Below are positions 17,662-26,353 of a stretch of DNA of 64,000 bases, one piece after another. A model generated the notes under the pieces. That model ran no database searches and had not been told where the DNA came from. It saw only the letters and a list, made by a program, of their open reading frames with translations. The position numbers were made by a program, and so were the translations under genes. Within the stretch, counting starts at the first letter, position 1. Every line of letters begins with the position of its first letter. The DNA is from CBDCWO01 sp965223405 (GTDB lineage: Bacteria; Bacteroidota; Bacteroidia; Chitinophagales; Saprospiraceae), in the NCBI GenBank assembly GCA_965223405.1, contig CBDCWO010000006.1:3906001-3970000 (forward strand), in the 5' to 3' direction.

Positions 17662-18261
17662 TTGATAAGATCGATGTTGATAACGGGATTATTCAGTTCA
17701 ATATTTGGTTGCAGACCTTATGGTAAATCGAATGAATTAATTAGTATTATAGCCAATCAGACTGCTGAAGAAGGTTGGCAAGATTTGATATTCAACATAA
17801 CTGAGAAAAGTCTTGAATCTAATGTGTGGAATTTGAAATGTCAAGGATTGTATCAAGGAGAAAAGGTGGGATTTAGAATATTCATTTTGGAAGGCATTGA
17901 AGCAGGAATAAATGTTGATGGTATTGATAACACAAAGTTTTTAAATAGTGGGATTCAAATTGAATCGATTGGAGAACAAAGTGATAAACTAATTCAAATT
18001 CTATCGAAATTATACAAACAACCAATTAGTCTTAAATTCACAAATGAAAGACTAGATTATACTGTATTCCCATTGAATAGAGAGAAAGCGAATTTAGAAA
18101 ATGGAAGATTTCATTTTAAACTATTCTTCGATGACGAAGATGAGAGAGGATTATATTCAGAGTTGTTTGTAAATCCCAATTTTCCAAAAGAGACGCTTGA
18201 GTTCAATGAAAAAGATATGGAATACAGAACAAACATTATAAAATCAATGTCGGAGAATTAA
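17662..18261 (+). CDS. Immunity-like lipoprotein, orphan
   Basis: The product is 199 residues from TTG at 17662 or 195 from ATG at 17674. The TTG start gives a better signal (MIRSMLITGLFSSIFGC) with a lipobox-like IFGC and a basic N-terminus. The C-terminal segment LYSELFVNPNFPKETLEFNEKDMEYRTNII resembles the end of small immunity proteins found behind Bacteroidota polymorphic toxins. This is from memory of the pattern, without a search. No matching toxin tail is adjacent, so it may be an orphan immunity gene left from an earlier toxin cassette. It is AT-rich and preceded by repeat B. Function is uncertain. Confidence 0.5.
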   Translation: MIRSMLITGLFSSIFGCRPYGKSNELISIIANQTAEEGWQDLIFNITEKSLESNVWNLKCQGLYQGEKVGFRIFILEGIEAGINVDGIDNTKFLNSGIQIESIGEQSDKLIQILSKLYKQPISLKFTNERLDYTVFPLNREKANLENGRFHFKLFFDDEDERGLYSELFVNPNFPKETLEFNEKDMEYRTNIIKSMSEN

Positions 18262-18430
18262 GAAGTTCTACAACATTAAAGACTGATAATTGTAGCGATC
18301 TTGTTAGCTTAAGTTATCAAGATTTGGAAAGCCCAATGAACAGCTATTGTTTGCCAAAGCCAAATAAATCTGCCCAGGCAAAGGGAATTGAATCTTCACA
18401 ACTTCCAAGAACTCTGAGGTCATAGTATCA

Positions 18431-18577
18431 GGCAGATCAATGCTATTTATTCACATCTATCTAAAAAAACAATTACAAAACTTGGCAGACCAATGGATTA
18501 TTTGGATCTTGAAGGTATCAATCAACATAAATCTGTATATCCGGAACTTTCGTCCGGATGATTAGATGTTATGGGCA
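18431..18577 (+). repeat. Interspersed repeat A, copy 2
   Basis: This copy shares the 5' part (GCAGATCAATGCTATTTATT) with copy 3 and the core with copy 1, including the CCGGA...TCCGG hairpin. A stop codon (TGATTAG) interrupts the frame that is open in copy 1, which supports a non-coding nature. Downstream lie a MITE and IS630, so the gene it originally preceded has been displaced. Confidence 0.7.
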
Positions 18578-18620
18578 AGTTGAAAAAAGATTCATAATAG
18601 GGGAAGCTGAAAACCGATTA

Positions 18621-18782
18621 GTGCTTCGGGAACGAAGTAATAGCACTTTAATACGACGTTATTTTTGATTTAGACAAGGCGAAGGTTCGCGCATGTAGCC
18701 CTAACTACATAAGGGGTTCTTCAACGAAGTATAAATTAAAAAGAACTAGTTGAAAAGTGTTAGAATTTCGTTCCCGGAGCAC
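18621..18782. mobile_element. MITE-like element with 16-bp terminal inverted repeats, TA-flanked
   Basis: A 162-bp element bounded by GTGCTTCGGGAACGAA on the left and the inverted TTCGTTCCCGGAGCAC on the right (1 mismatch), with TA dinucleotides at 18619-18620 and 18783-18784. It has no coding capacity. The TA flanks and GTG...CAC ends are those of IS630/Tc1-type insertions. Its right TA is also the left target TA of the IS at 18785, so the two elements abut at one dinucleotide. Confidence 0.65.
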
Positions 18783-18784
18783 TA

Positions 18785-20145
18785 GTGGAACAAGTATAAA
18801 ATAACTACCCATAAAGAAACGTTTACTATTACAACAAAAACAAATAATCATGAGAGGGAAATCTTCTGCCCTCCCATTAACAGTAAATTCACGACTTCGT
18901 TCTATCATTGAAAGTCAAGTCAATAAAGTAACCATTTCATCACAATTCAAAACACGTCTTGCAATTATACGTGACGGTATTAATGGTAAGAGTATTCTTC
19001 GTACGGCAAAGGATTTAAACACTACACGTAAAACAGTAAAGACATGGCGTACTAGATGGAACGAATCAATAAATGATTTAATTGAAGCTAGTCAGCAGAA
19101 TAATTCAGTGAATGGAAAAAAAGACTATCGTAAATTTAATTTTGGAATGCTATCAGACCGGTACAGACCTGGTACACCCAAGCGTATAACGATTGATCAA
19201 GAGGAACAAATCAGAGCATTGGCATGTACCAGACCATCAGAACATAATATACCAATGACAAATTGGACACATGCGATGCTGGCCCATGTAGCCATGATTG
19301 AAGGCATTGTAGATACTATATCCAGCAGGTATGTGGGAGTCATTTTAAAAAAAATGAAATAAAACCCCACAAGACTAAATACTGGATGTTTCCTAAGATA
19401 GAATGTTGGAAAACATTTAAGTTGAGAGTTACGATGATATGTATGTTAATTATCACATATACGCATGGAAAATCATGGATCGCATTTATTCAGTGTGGAT
19501 GAAAAGACAGGTATTCAGGCCAAAGAAAGAAGACAGACAAAGCCATCAAATCCTCAACAGATGCGCAGGATAGAATTTGAATACACCAGACATGGCACCA
19601 CCAGTTTAACAGGAGCTGTAAATGTAGCTACCGGAAAAATGGAGTGTTATCAAATTCAACCTACGAGAAAAGAGGAAGATTTTGTCAACTTCATTGATAA
19701 GCTTTGTGGACAAGTACCCAGAGCAGATAAGATCACCATCTTATTAGATCAGTTGAATACACATAAATCAGAATCATTGGTCAGATGGATAGCCAATCAA
19801 ATAGATTATCAAGGTGATCTAGGCACAAAAGCTTACAAAGGTATACTCAAAAGTCAACAAAGTAGAATGGAGTTTTTAGAAAATAAAGATCATAGAATCA
19901 GGATTGTCTATACTCCAAAACACTGTTCTTGGATTAATCCAATAGAAAACTGGTTTAGTAAATTACAAAGACATCGATTAAGAAACGCCAGTTATAAATC
20001 GGTGAAAGAATTAGAAAAATCTATAAAAGAATATATTCAATTTGCTAATAGGTGGTTTGCTAAACCTTACGTATGGAAATTTATAGGATTTTCTAAAAAT
20101 TATCCAATACAATACTAGTGGGTATATATTTCGTTCCTGTTCCAC
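18785..20145 (+). mobile_element. IS630-family insertion sequence
   Basis: A 1361-bp element with ends GTGGAACA and TGTTCCAC, flanked by TA at 18783-18784 and 20146-20147, as expected for IS630 (TA target). The terminal inverted repeats extend imperfectly for about 30 bp: the left end reads GTGGAACAAGTATAAAATAA and the right end, complemented, GTGGAACAGGAACGAAATAT. It encodes a frameshifted transposase. Exact ends could be off by one or two bases. Confidence 0.75.
18850..20118 (+). pseudogene. IS630 transposase, broken by two compensating frameshifts
   Basis: The N-terminal part (18850-19362) is a helix-turn-helix domain (GINGKSILRTAKDLNTTRKTVKTW) followed by the linker region. The C-terminal part (19465-20118) is the DDE catalytic domain with the family signatures FSVDEKTGIQA (first Asp), ILLDQLNTHKS (second Asp) and HCSWINPIENWFSKLQR (final Glu). 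Both parts are in the same frame, but between 19346 and about 19450 the conserved linker (EIKPHKTKYW, FPKIE) is read in another frame. The first shift lies in a run of eight A at 19347-19354, and the second near 19410-19450. This is either a decayed gene or one dependent on slippage in the A run. The second shift makes decay more likely. Confidence 0.8.
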
Positions 20146-20178
20146 TAGAGTAGGCATAATCCAGTTAAAACCAACAAC

Positions 20179-20565
20179 ATGAAACGTTCAATTTTTTTGA
20201 TCATTGCTGCCATCATTTCTGCACTTTTTGGTGGCATGATGTTTTTTCTTCCTGACATGGTAACTGAAGAATTTGGCTCAGTACCTACTTCTTTTTCTAC
20301 CTTTCTAATGCGGGAATTGGGTGTAATTATTTTGTGTGCGGGTGTTTTGAATTTTTTAGTACGCAACGCCAGTGACTCTCTGGCGCTCAAAGCAATTTTA
20401 ATTTTCAACATTGCATATCATGTAATTATGATCCCAATTGTTTTCATCGCAGTGTCACAAGGAGTTTTTGCGTTTGACGAGTCTATAGGTGGATTAGCTG
20501 CTCACCTTTTTATTGGAATCGGTTCGCTCTTTTACTTATTGAAGCCTAAAATTTCTGACCGTTGA
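20179..20565 (+). CDS. Small four-helix membrane protein
   Basis: A 128-residue, very hydrophobic product with four predicted membrane helices (about 3-24, 42-62, 70-93, 103-121). The first segment SALFGGMMFFLPDMVTEEFG resembles small DoxX/DUF4345-like membrane proteins, but I cannot name a family with confidence. It begins about 30 bp after the right TA of the IS630 element, so its native promoter may have been cut off or replaced by the insertion. Repeat A copy 3 follows it. Confidence 0.55.
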   Translation: MKRSIFLIIAAIISALFGGMMFFLPDMVTEEFGSVPTSFSTFLMRELGVIILCAGVLNFLVRNASDSLALKAILIFNIAYHVIMIPIVFIAVSQGVFAFDESIGGLAAHLFIGIGSLFYLLKPKISDR

Positions 20566-20599
20566 AATAAGTATTATGATTAATTGTTCGATGAATCAA

Positions 20600-20757
20600 G
20601 CAGATCAATGCTATTTATTTCTATATAACTACTAAAGCGCGTACAAAGCTTGGCAGCCCTTTGGATAATTCAGATATTAAAGGGTATAAATCCACATGAA
20701 TTAACCAGTATATCCGGAACTTTTTTCCTGATAGCAAGGGGTTGCCAGCAAGCAAAT
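20600..20757 (+). repeat. Interspersed repeat A, copy 3
   Basis: It includes the 5' part GCAGATCAATGCTATTTATT and the junction GTACAAAGCTTGGCAGCC shared with copy 4, the hairpin TATCCGGA/TCCTGATA (one mismatch) and the end GTTGCCAGCAAGCAAA. It ends 6 bp before the ATG of the Crp-type regulator at 20764. A frame runs through from 20650, but is judged non-coding because the other copies are interrupted. Confidence 0.75.
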
Positions 20758-20763
20758 AGCAAA

Positions 20764-21336
20764 ATGGATAAATTAGCTCAACATATAAATAGTCAAGTCG
20801 GGATATCGGCCGAAGCAATGGAGCTGGTATTGCGTAAGTTTTCAGAAAAACACTACAATAAAAAGGAGCATTTGCTTCATTTTGATAGCATATCAAATTA
20901 TGAGTATTTTATCACACGTGGCTGTGTAAGAACCTATATCGTCGATTATAATGGAATTGAACATAATTTATTTTTTTCAATAGAGAATTGGTGGTCAGGA
21001 GATTTGAAAAGTTTTATTGACAGAACTCCTGCCTCATATAGCATTCAAGCCCTCGAAAACACATCGGTCTTAGCCATAAGCCATGAAAGTTGGAAAATTT
21101 TAATCGATGAGGTTCCCGAGTTTTTGAAATATTCGAGGACTTTGTTTCGCAATGCTGTTATTGCACAACAAAATAGAATTGTCCAAAACCTATCATTTAC
21201 TGCAAAGGAACGTTATCAATTTTTTATTGAACACTATCCAAATTTGGTTCAGAGAATTGCACAAAAACACATCGCCAGTTATTTAGGTATCACTCCAGAA
21301 TTCTTAAGCATGCTCCGAAACAAAAAGAATAGATAA
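20764..21336 (+). CDS. Crp/Fnr-family transcriptional regulator
   Basis: A 190-residue protein with an N-terminal cyclic-nucleotide-binding-like beta-roll (about 25-120: EHLLHFDSISNYEYFITRGCVRTYI, then NWWSGDLKSFI) and a C-terminal winged helix (about 140-190: KERYQFFIEHYPNLVQRIAQKHIASYLGITPEFLSMLR). It lacks Fnr-type N-terminal cysteines. This Bacteroidota subgroup usually binds no known nucleotide. I chose ATG 20764 because everything upstream in the frame is repeat A. It stands 67 bp before the DUF5519-DoxX-SDR run on the same strand and probably controls it. Confidence 0.85.
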   Translation: MDKLAQHINSQVGISAEAMELVLRKFSEKHYNKKEHLLHFDSISNYEYFITRGCVRTYIVDYNGIEHNLFFSIENWWSGDLKSFIDRTPASYSIQALENTSVLAISHESWKILIDEVPEFLKYSRTLFRNAVIAQQNRIVQNLSFTAKERYQFFIEHYPNLVQRIAQKHIASYLGITPEFLSMLRNKKNR

Positions 21337-21403
21337 TTTCTTAAACTACCTTAATTTTTTTCTTCCCTTTTACGTTGACCTTTGTCTTATAAAATCAATA
21401 GCC

Positions 21404-21994
21404 ATGATTTACAAGACATTTATTTTGATGACCGCTATCTTGATAGGAGGTGGAGCGGAAACCAATAATCTAAAAACAAAAAGAAATATGAAAGTCAAAG
21501 AAGAAAAATTTATTCTACCTATGAGGATAGGAGAAGCTCCAGAAATCGGTAAAGTTCCACCACAGTTACAGTTTACAGATAAAAGTCCAAGAGAGGTTTA
21601 TCAAAAACTTCATGATTGGATGTTCTCAACTTTTCCGAAGGTAAGAAAGGAGCCAACAAGGATTTCTGTCCCTTCATCTATTGCTATGTGGTTGGATGAA
21701 AATGAAAGCGTAGGCCACATAGATGCTTTTATGCCTCCTCCGGGAAGCAGGGAATTTACTCATTTGCACTTAGATGGAAGCATTCATACAGTCCTTGGAA
21801 CAGAAATTGAAAATGAAATCCTTACTAAGAACTGGGGTGTGAGACACATGTTCTACAACCGAGGTGTAAAGGAGGTTCTCGTTTATGCTCCACGCAATGA
21901 CGAAGAATTGGAAGTGCTAAAATCAATAATCATTAAGTCCTATGAATATGCTACAGGACTAACCTTTAAAAATAATTCAACAAAAAAAAGTTAA
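21404..21994 (+). CDS. DUF5519 (luciferase-like domain) protein
   Basis: The 196-residue product has a hydrophobic N-terminus (MIYKTFILMTAILIGGG, possible signal or anchor). An alternative start is the ATG at 21488 giving MKVKEEKF. The main domain matches the DUF5519/luciferase-like pattern: PGSREFTHLHLDGSIHTVLG, then TKNWGVRHMF, then VLVYAPRNDEELEVLKSII. That domain is of unknown biochemical role despite its name. The gene sits 3 bp before a DoxX gene, and the Crp-type regulator lies upstream, which suggests a small stress-related operon. Confidence 0.7.
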   Translation: MIYKTFILMTAILIGGGAETNNLKTKRNMKVKEEKFILPMRIGEAPEIGKVPPQLQFTDKSPREVYQKLHDWMFSTFPKVRKEPTRISVPSSIAMWLDENESVGHIDAFMPPPGSREFTHLHLDGSIHTVLGTEIENEILTKNWGVRHMFYNRGVKEVLVYAPRNDEELEVLKSIIIKSYEYATGLTFKNNSTKKS

Positions 21995-21997
21995 AGA

Positions 21998-22399
21998 ATG
22001 AAGATAAATAAAGATTTAGGAATATTAATTCTCAGAATTTCGATTGGAGCATTGATGCTCTTGCATGGTATGGGTAAATTAAATGGTGGTTTAGGCTTTA
22101 TCCAGGGAATGTTGTCAGAAAAAGGTTTGCCTAGTTTCTTTGCTTATGGTACTCTGGTAGGTGAAATTCTTGCACCTTTAGCTATTATAATAGGTTTTAG
22201 GACACGAATTGCTTCTACAATTTTCGCTTTTAATTGCCTGGTTGCTATTTTATTGGTACACAGTAATGAGATTTTTTCATTAAATGAACACGGTGGCTGG
22301 ACAATAGAACTCCTTGGGTTATATCTATTTGGAGCAATCGCTTTGTTTTTTACAAGAGCAGGTAAATATGCCATTTCAAAAAACAACGCCTGGGATTAA
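21998..22399 (+). CDS. DoxX-family membrane protein
   Basis: A 133-residue protein with four membrane helices and the DoxX hallmarks: LGILILRISIGALMLLHGMGKL near the N-terminus, a central GTLVGEILAPLAIIIGF helix, and a final helix ending in FTRAGKYAISK. DoxX proteins are linked with redox and thiol stress in several bacteria. It starts 3 bp after the DUF5519 stop and precedes an SDR gene by about 80 bp. Confidence 0.85.
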   Translation: MKINKDLGILILRISIGALMLLHGMGKLNGGLGFIQGMLSEKGLPSFFAYGTLVGEILAPLAIIIGFRTRIASTIFAFNCLVAILLVHSNEIFSLNEHGGWTIELLGLYLFGAIALFFTRAGKYAISKNNAWD

Positions 22400-22477
22400 A
22401 AAACCAAATACAGCAATTTGACATGTAAATGAATCAGGTAATGAGAGTGTCTCACAGTTTAACAAAAAATCAAGAAA

Positions 22478-23062
22478 ATGAAAATAATAATTTTTGGAGC
22501 AAGCGGAAAAATCGGAAAGGAGTTGGTCAAGAAAATTTCAAATCACCATGATCTTATAAGGGTTAGCAGAACCTCCGGAGATGTTCAAGCCGATTATACT
22601 GACAAACAGTCAATCATCGAGATGTATCGGCATATTGGTAATTTTGATGCCCTTTGTTGTGTGGCTGGAAGGGATTCACAATTTGTTGATGTCAAATCTC
22701 TGAAAATGGAACATTTCCAGTTTGGTGTAGAGCGGAAATTGTTGGGTCAAGTTCGTTTGGTTCTTGAAGGTTTGAAATATATTAATGATGGTGGTTCTTT
22801 TACTTTGAGTAGTGGATATTTGAGTGACTACCCAAATGCATATAGTATGGCTACAAGCCCTTTCAATGCATTTATTGATAATTTTGCCAAATCTATGTCA
22901 GGATTTTCACTAAAAAATATTCGAATCAATGTTGTAAGTCCAGCGCCAGTAGTTGAAAAACCCGAATATGGAAAAGTTACGGCTCAAATGGTAGCTAAGC
23001 ACTTTATTGAAAGTGTTGAGGGAAATGAAACTGGCAAAGTATTTAAAGTTTGGAATATGTAG
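22478..23062 (+). CDS. Atypical short-chain dehydrogenase (SDR)
   Basis: A 194-residue Rossmann-fold protein. The N-terminal GASGKIGKEL dinucleotide-binding loop and the strand FDALCCVAG (equivalent of the NNAG motif) identify an SDR. The catalytic region has Ser in TLSSGYL and Tyr in NAYSMATSPFNAF, but the Lys of the usual Y-x-x-x-K is replaced (Y-S-M-A-T), as in short atypical SDRs that may bind nucleotide without normal oxidoreductase activity. The VSPAPV motif after the active site is present. It is the last gene of the DUF5519-DoxX-SDR run. Confidence 0.8.
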   Translation: MKIIIFGASGKIGKELVKKISNHHDLIRVSRTSGDVQADYTDKQSIIEMYRHIGNFDALCCVAGRDSQFVDVKSLKMEHFQFGVERKLLGQVRLVLEGLKYINDGGSFTLSSGYLSDYPNAYSMATSPFNAFIDNFAKSMSGFSLKNIRINVVSPAPVVEKPEYGKVTAQMVAKHFIESVEGNETGKVFKVWNM

Positions 23063-23565
23063 TAAGGATTCTAAATTTAAATACTATCTTGAATAGAAAG
23101 CCAGCTGCCAATAATTTGTAAAACAGCAATAACCCCAAAGCGGGGCTACTGTGTTTATACTGTATTAGCAACAATTAAAATAAAGCACATCGAGAAGGCA
23201 CAAACTAGATAATTCACTTACGCAAACTATTGAAAGTTCTGACCTTCAGAACATTTCAATTGACCTAGCTAAGGTAGATTTAGATTCGATATTCGAAGAT
23301 GAGTTTTTTGGGCATTTTTTCCGTCGTTTATCCTGTTTTCCGGCAATTAGATACCCTTTTTGCAGTATTATTAGCGGCATGTAATGCTGAATTCTGCAAA
23401 AATTTTGTCAGATTCTGGAGAAGGAAGAAGAAGTACGAATTACGTAATTAATCTGCCCCAGCTTAGAAAAACCAATTTTGTGAACTACCTATAATAAATG
23501 TTGATCACGGTATACCCAATTGGATACACTGTAAACCACCATACTGTAATTTGTCATTCAAGCAT
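23063..23565. other. Gap with a probable decayed gene
   Basis: A 500-bp stretch without an intact gene. Around 23205-23383 an open segment reads DNSLTQTIESSDLQNISIDLAKVDLDSIFEDEFF and then becomes non-coding in character, which looks like the N-terminal remnant of a lost gene. No family could be assigned. AT content is high throughout. Confidence 0.35.
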
Positions 23566-24912
23566 ATGAAGTACTTGATCCATATAATTTTAATTGCCTT
23601 TCTACTGGGCTGTAACTCCAGACAAACCAGTCAATTTGATTTGGTGATTTCCGATGTAAATCTCATTGACGGTACTGGAAATCCAATTCAAACTAGGGTC
23701 TCAATTGGGATAGCTAATGGGAAAATAATGGCCATTGATACTTCCTTATTGGGAAACGAGGATCACCACATTGACGGAACAGGGAAGTTTCTCATCCCAG
23801 GGTTATTTGATTGTCATGTACACACTGGGGATTACGAAAGAGATTTTCCCAGGTTCATTCATTATGGTGTGACCTCCATATTCATTACGGGAGGAAATCT
23901 GTGTACTAACGATTTCTATGCGGCAATGCGCAAGCAAGGAAATCAGGATACCATTCCGGCACCTTTTGTGTTTCATACGAGTCAACATTTCACTATAGAG
24001 GGTCGCCACCCATCAAAGACCTATCAAAGCAGTACCTGGCAAGATGGTAAAACCCTATTTTACTTGCAGGATACCACGCAAATTGAGCATCTCGTTGAAA
24101 GAGTAGCTCAATATCCGATAAGCGGAATTAAGTTGACAATTGAAGATGGCCCTGCCCCTCCATTTGTTGAACGATTACCACAATCATTCATAGACAAAAC
24201 GGTCAAAGAAGCTTCAAAATTCGGTTTGGAAGTTTTTGCTCATGTGAGTGATAACATTGAATTGGAAATGGCTATACATGGTGGTGTTCAGAACCTGGTT
24301 CATTTCACCGGAATAAATATTAACCCACAAGACAGTATTCAACGGCAGCTTTTAGAAAAATTCAAAAAAAGAAACCCCTCTTGGGTGACCACTTTGATGA
24401 TTGATAAGTCATTTTTGTATCCTATCCATCCCGAATGGTTTAAATCCGAATTAATGCTCCCTGAGTATAGAGAAATGGTAAGCGAACTAAATCCGGAACT
24501 AATCGAGCGTGCTAAAAGTTTTGTGAATATCCTGATGGAAGAATATGGATTAAAAGAAAGTAGTCTGGAAGCTTTCATGATCCCACAAGTTGAAGATATT
24601 TTATTTTTATATGATGAGGGGTTTAATATGGTTTTGGGAACTGATACGGGAAATGATTTCAATTTCCCAGGGTACAGTCTACATGAAGAAATGCAGCTGC
24701 TGGAATTGGGAGGAATGGAACAAATAGACATCATAAAAATGGGGACCTTGAATGCGGCCAAAATGATGAATGCACAAGATAGTTTGGGTTCAATTGAAGT
24801 TGGGAAAATAGCGAATATGGTACTGCTCGATAAAAATCCCCTGGAAGATATAAGCAACACCTTAGCAATACATTCGGTAATCAAGCGGGGTAGAATTCAA
24901 AAACGTCTTTAA
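23566..24912 (+). CDS. Amidohydrolase-family lipoprotein
   Basis: The ATG at 23566 gives MKYLIHIILIAFLLGC, a strong lipoprotein signal with Cys16. A TTG 15 bp upstream is less likely. The 448-residue protein has the composite beta-sandwich plus TIM-barrel layout of cytosine-deaminase-like/imidazolonepropionase-type amidohydrolases. It shows LISDVNLIDGTG and GKIMAIDT in the N-terminal sandwich, the metal-binding H-x-H in IPGLFDCHVHTGD, later His residues in VFAHVSD and NLVHFTG, and the Asp of LGTDTGNDF. The C-terminal end returns to the sandwich (SIEVGKIANMVLLDKNPLEDI). It probably hydrolyses a cyclic amide or related compound in the periplasm. The substrate is unknown. It appears to be a single-gene unit. 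Confidence 0.88.
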   Translation: MKYLIHIILIAFLLGCNSRQTSQFDLVISDVNLIDGTGNPIQTRVSIGIANGKIMAIDTSLLGNEDHHIDGTGKFLIPGLFDCHVHTGDYERDFPRFIHYGVTSIFITGGNLCTNDFYAAMRKQGNQDTIPAPFVFHTSQHFTIEGRHPSKTYQSSTWQDGKTLFYLQDTTQIEHLVERVAQYPISGIKLTIEDGPAPPFVERLPQSFIDKTVKEASKFGLEVFAHVSDNIELEMAIHGGVQNLVHFTGININPQDSIQRQLLEKFKKRNPSWVTTLMIDKSFLYPIHPEWFKSELMLPEYREMVSELNPELIERAKSFVNILMEEYGLKESSLEAFMIPQVEDILFLYDEGFNMVLGTDTGNDFNFPGYSLHEEMQLLELGGMEQIDIIKMGTLNAAKMMNAQDSLGSIEVGKIANMVLLDKNPLEDISNTLAIHSVIKRGRIQKRL

Positions 24913-24942
24913 ATAAACAAGCACCCCCAATAAACGCTAAAA

Positions 24943-25116
24943 ATGGATATGCGGATTGATCTACCTGATAGTACGATGCAAACCAGAGACCTCAGTGCAA
25001 AAATTCTAATAGAAATTAAAGATGAAGAATACGGTGGCCGTGGCTATACTTGCAAGGATACTGAAGAATATGTCTGGAACTTTGGTTCATACGACCCTTG
25101 GACAGAAAACGAATAG
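24943..25116 (+). pseudogene. C-terminal remnant of a VOC (glyoxalase-like) protein
   Basis: A 57-codon frame whose last 30 residues (DEEYGGRGYTCKDTEEYVWNFGSYDPW) match the closing half-module of VOC-superfamily proteins of the PhnB/glyoxalase type. The N-terminal about 70 residues with the first metal-binding half are absent and not found upstream. It lies directly after the amidohydrolase gene and before repeat A copy 4, and is best read as a fragment left by recombination. Confidence 0.6.
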
Positions 25117-25214
25117 GGAAAAGCTTGCACACAAATAATGAGGTTTCTATCGGTGCGCAGCACTCTGGTTGAAGCTGGGTTGAACTGAATCTGATGGTCA
25201 TCCGGACCAGGAGT

Positions 25215-25376
25215 GAGATCAGTACATTTTATACACATATAACAAAAAAAGCACGTACAAAGCTTGGCAGCCAATGGGATTATTTGGATATTGAAAGACA
25301 TAAATCAACATAAATTATTACTGTATATCCGGAACTAATGTCTGGATAGCAAGATGCTCTGCACAAGCAAGGTTAA
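25215..25376 (+). repeat. Interspersed repeat A, copy 4
   Basis: It shares CACGTACAAAGCTTGGCAGCC with copy 3, the AT-rich CACATATAAC segment with copy 5, and the CCGGA/TCTGGA hairpin with all copies (one G-T wobble). It ends 6 bp before the ATG of the AraC-type regulator. Confidence 0.75.
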
Positions 25377-25382
25377 AAAGCA

Positions 25383-26261
25383 ATGAAGACTAAAATACCA
25401 GAAGTAAATTTTAGAAATGAGTTCTCAAAGTTGGGATTCGAAATAGTTAGTTTGAGTTATTTGTTCAAAGTTAATGAAGATTACAAATTGCAACGTCCAC
25501 ATAGAATAAGATTTTTTGCTATCTTATTTATTACAAAAGGTAAGGGTTTGCATGTCATTGATTTTAAGGAATATCCCTACAAGCGACACGATGTTCTATT
25601 TATCGGAAGTGAGCAAATACATTCCTGGTCTCAATATAAAAATGTGGAAGGCTTCGTTATCTTCTTTACAGAAGACTTTTTGCAAAAAAATCAAATAAAA
25701 TTTAAAGACGTATCATACTCTTATCCATATAACTCTGTATTGTACAAACCCGTAATTAGTTTAATGGATAAAAGATCAATTCTTACATTCACCGGATTAG
25801 TCAATTATATAGACGATGAATACAAACAGCCGGGATCAGAAGAAAGACAAGAAATTCTTCAATGCCTATTACGTACATTTCTACTGAAAATACGTGTACA
25901 CAATCGACAATATGTTTCAATTATTCAGAATGATAAAACAGAGCTTTTTATCCGGTTTCAAAGTCTATTAACCCAAAACATATCTTCTTCACGAAACGCT
26001 AAAGATTATTGCATCTGGCTTAATGTCTCTTATAAAAAACTAAATAATATATGTAAAGAGTTAACTAATAAACCTCTAAAGGTTTTTATCGATAGTTTTT
26101 TAATTCTTAAAGCAAAACAATACCTAACGGATGGCGACAAAAATGTAAGCGAAGTAGCCTATTTGTTGGGGTTTGATGAAACCACAAACTTTACTAAATA
26201 CTTCACAAAGCACTCTTCTCTAAATCCTTCAACTTTTCAATCTTCCTTGAAAAAAAGTTAA
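25383..26261 (+). CDS. AraC-family transcriptional regulator
   Basis: A 292-residue protein. The N-terminal half is a cupin-like sensor (about 35-100: RIRFFAILFITKGKGLHVIDF, then KRHDVLFIGSEQIHSW). The C-terminal 100 residues contain the two helix-turn-helix units of AraC proteins, with the closing signature VSEVAYLLGFDETTNFTKYFTKHSSLNPSTF. It starts 6 bp after repeat A copy 4. The SnoaL-DoxX-egt run begins about 90 bp downstream on the same strand, so control of that run is the simplest reading. Confidence 0.9.
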   Translation: MKTKIPEVNFRNEFSKLGFEIVSLSYLFKVNEDYKLQRPHRIRFFAILFITKGKGLHVIDFKEYPYKRHDVLFIGSEQIHSWSQYKNVEGFVIFFTEDFLQKNQIKFKDVSYSYPYNSVLYKPVISLMDKRSILTFTGLVNYIDDEYKQPGSEERQEILQCLLRTFLLKIRVHNRQYVSIIQNDKTELFIRFQSLLTQNISSSRNAKDYCIWLNVSYKKLNNICKELTNKPLKVFIDSFLILKAKQYLTDGDKNVSEVAYLLGFDETTNFTKYFTKHSSLNPSTFQSSLKKS

Positions 26262-26353
26262 AAGGAACAGATTTACCATATTATCCAAAGATATACCTTT
26301 CACAAGGTTTGGAATCACTCCACCTTTGCTGGATAATTTTCAATAATATAAAT

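Noticed and set aside
20650..20763. N-terminal extension of the Crp-type regulator
   Set aside because: It is also translated repeat A; the regulator's first conserved residues begin right after ATG 20764.
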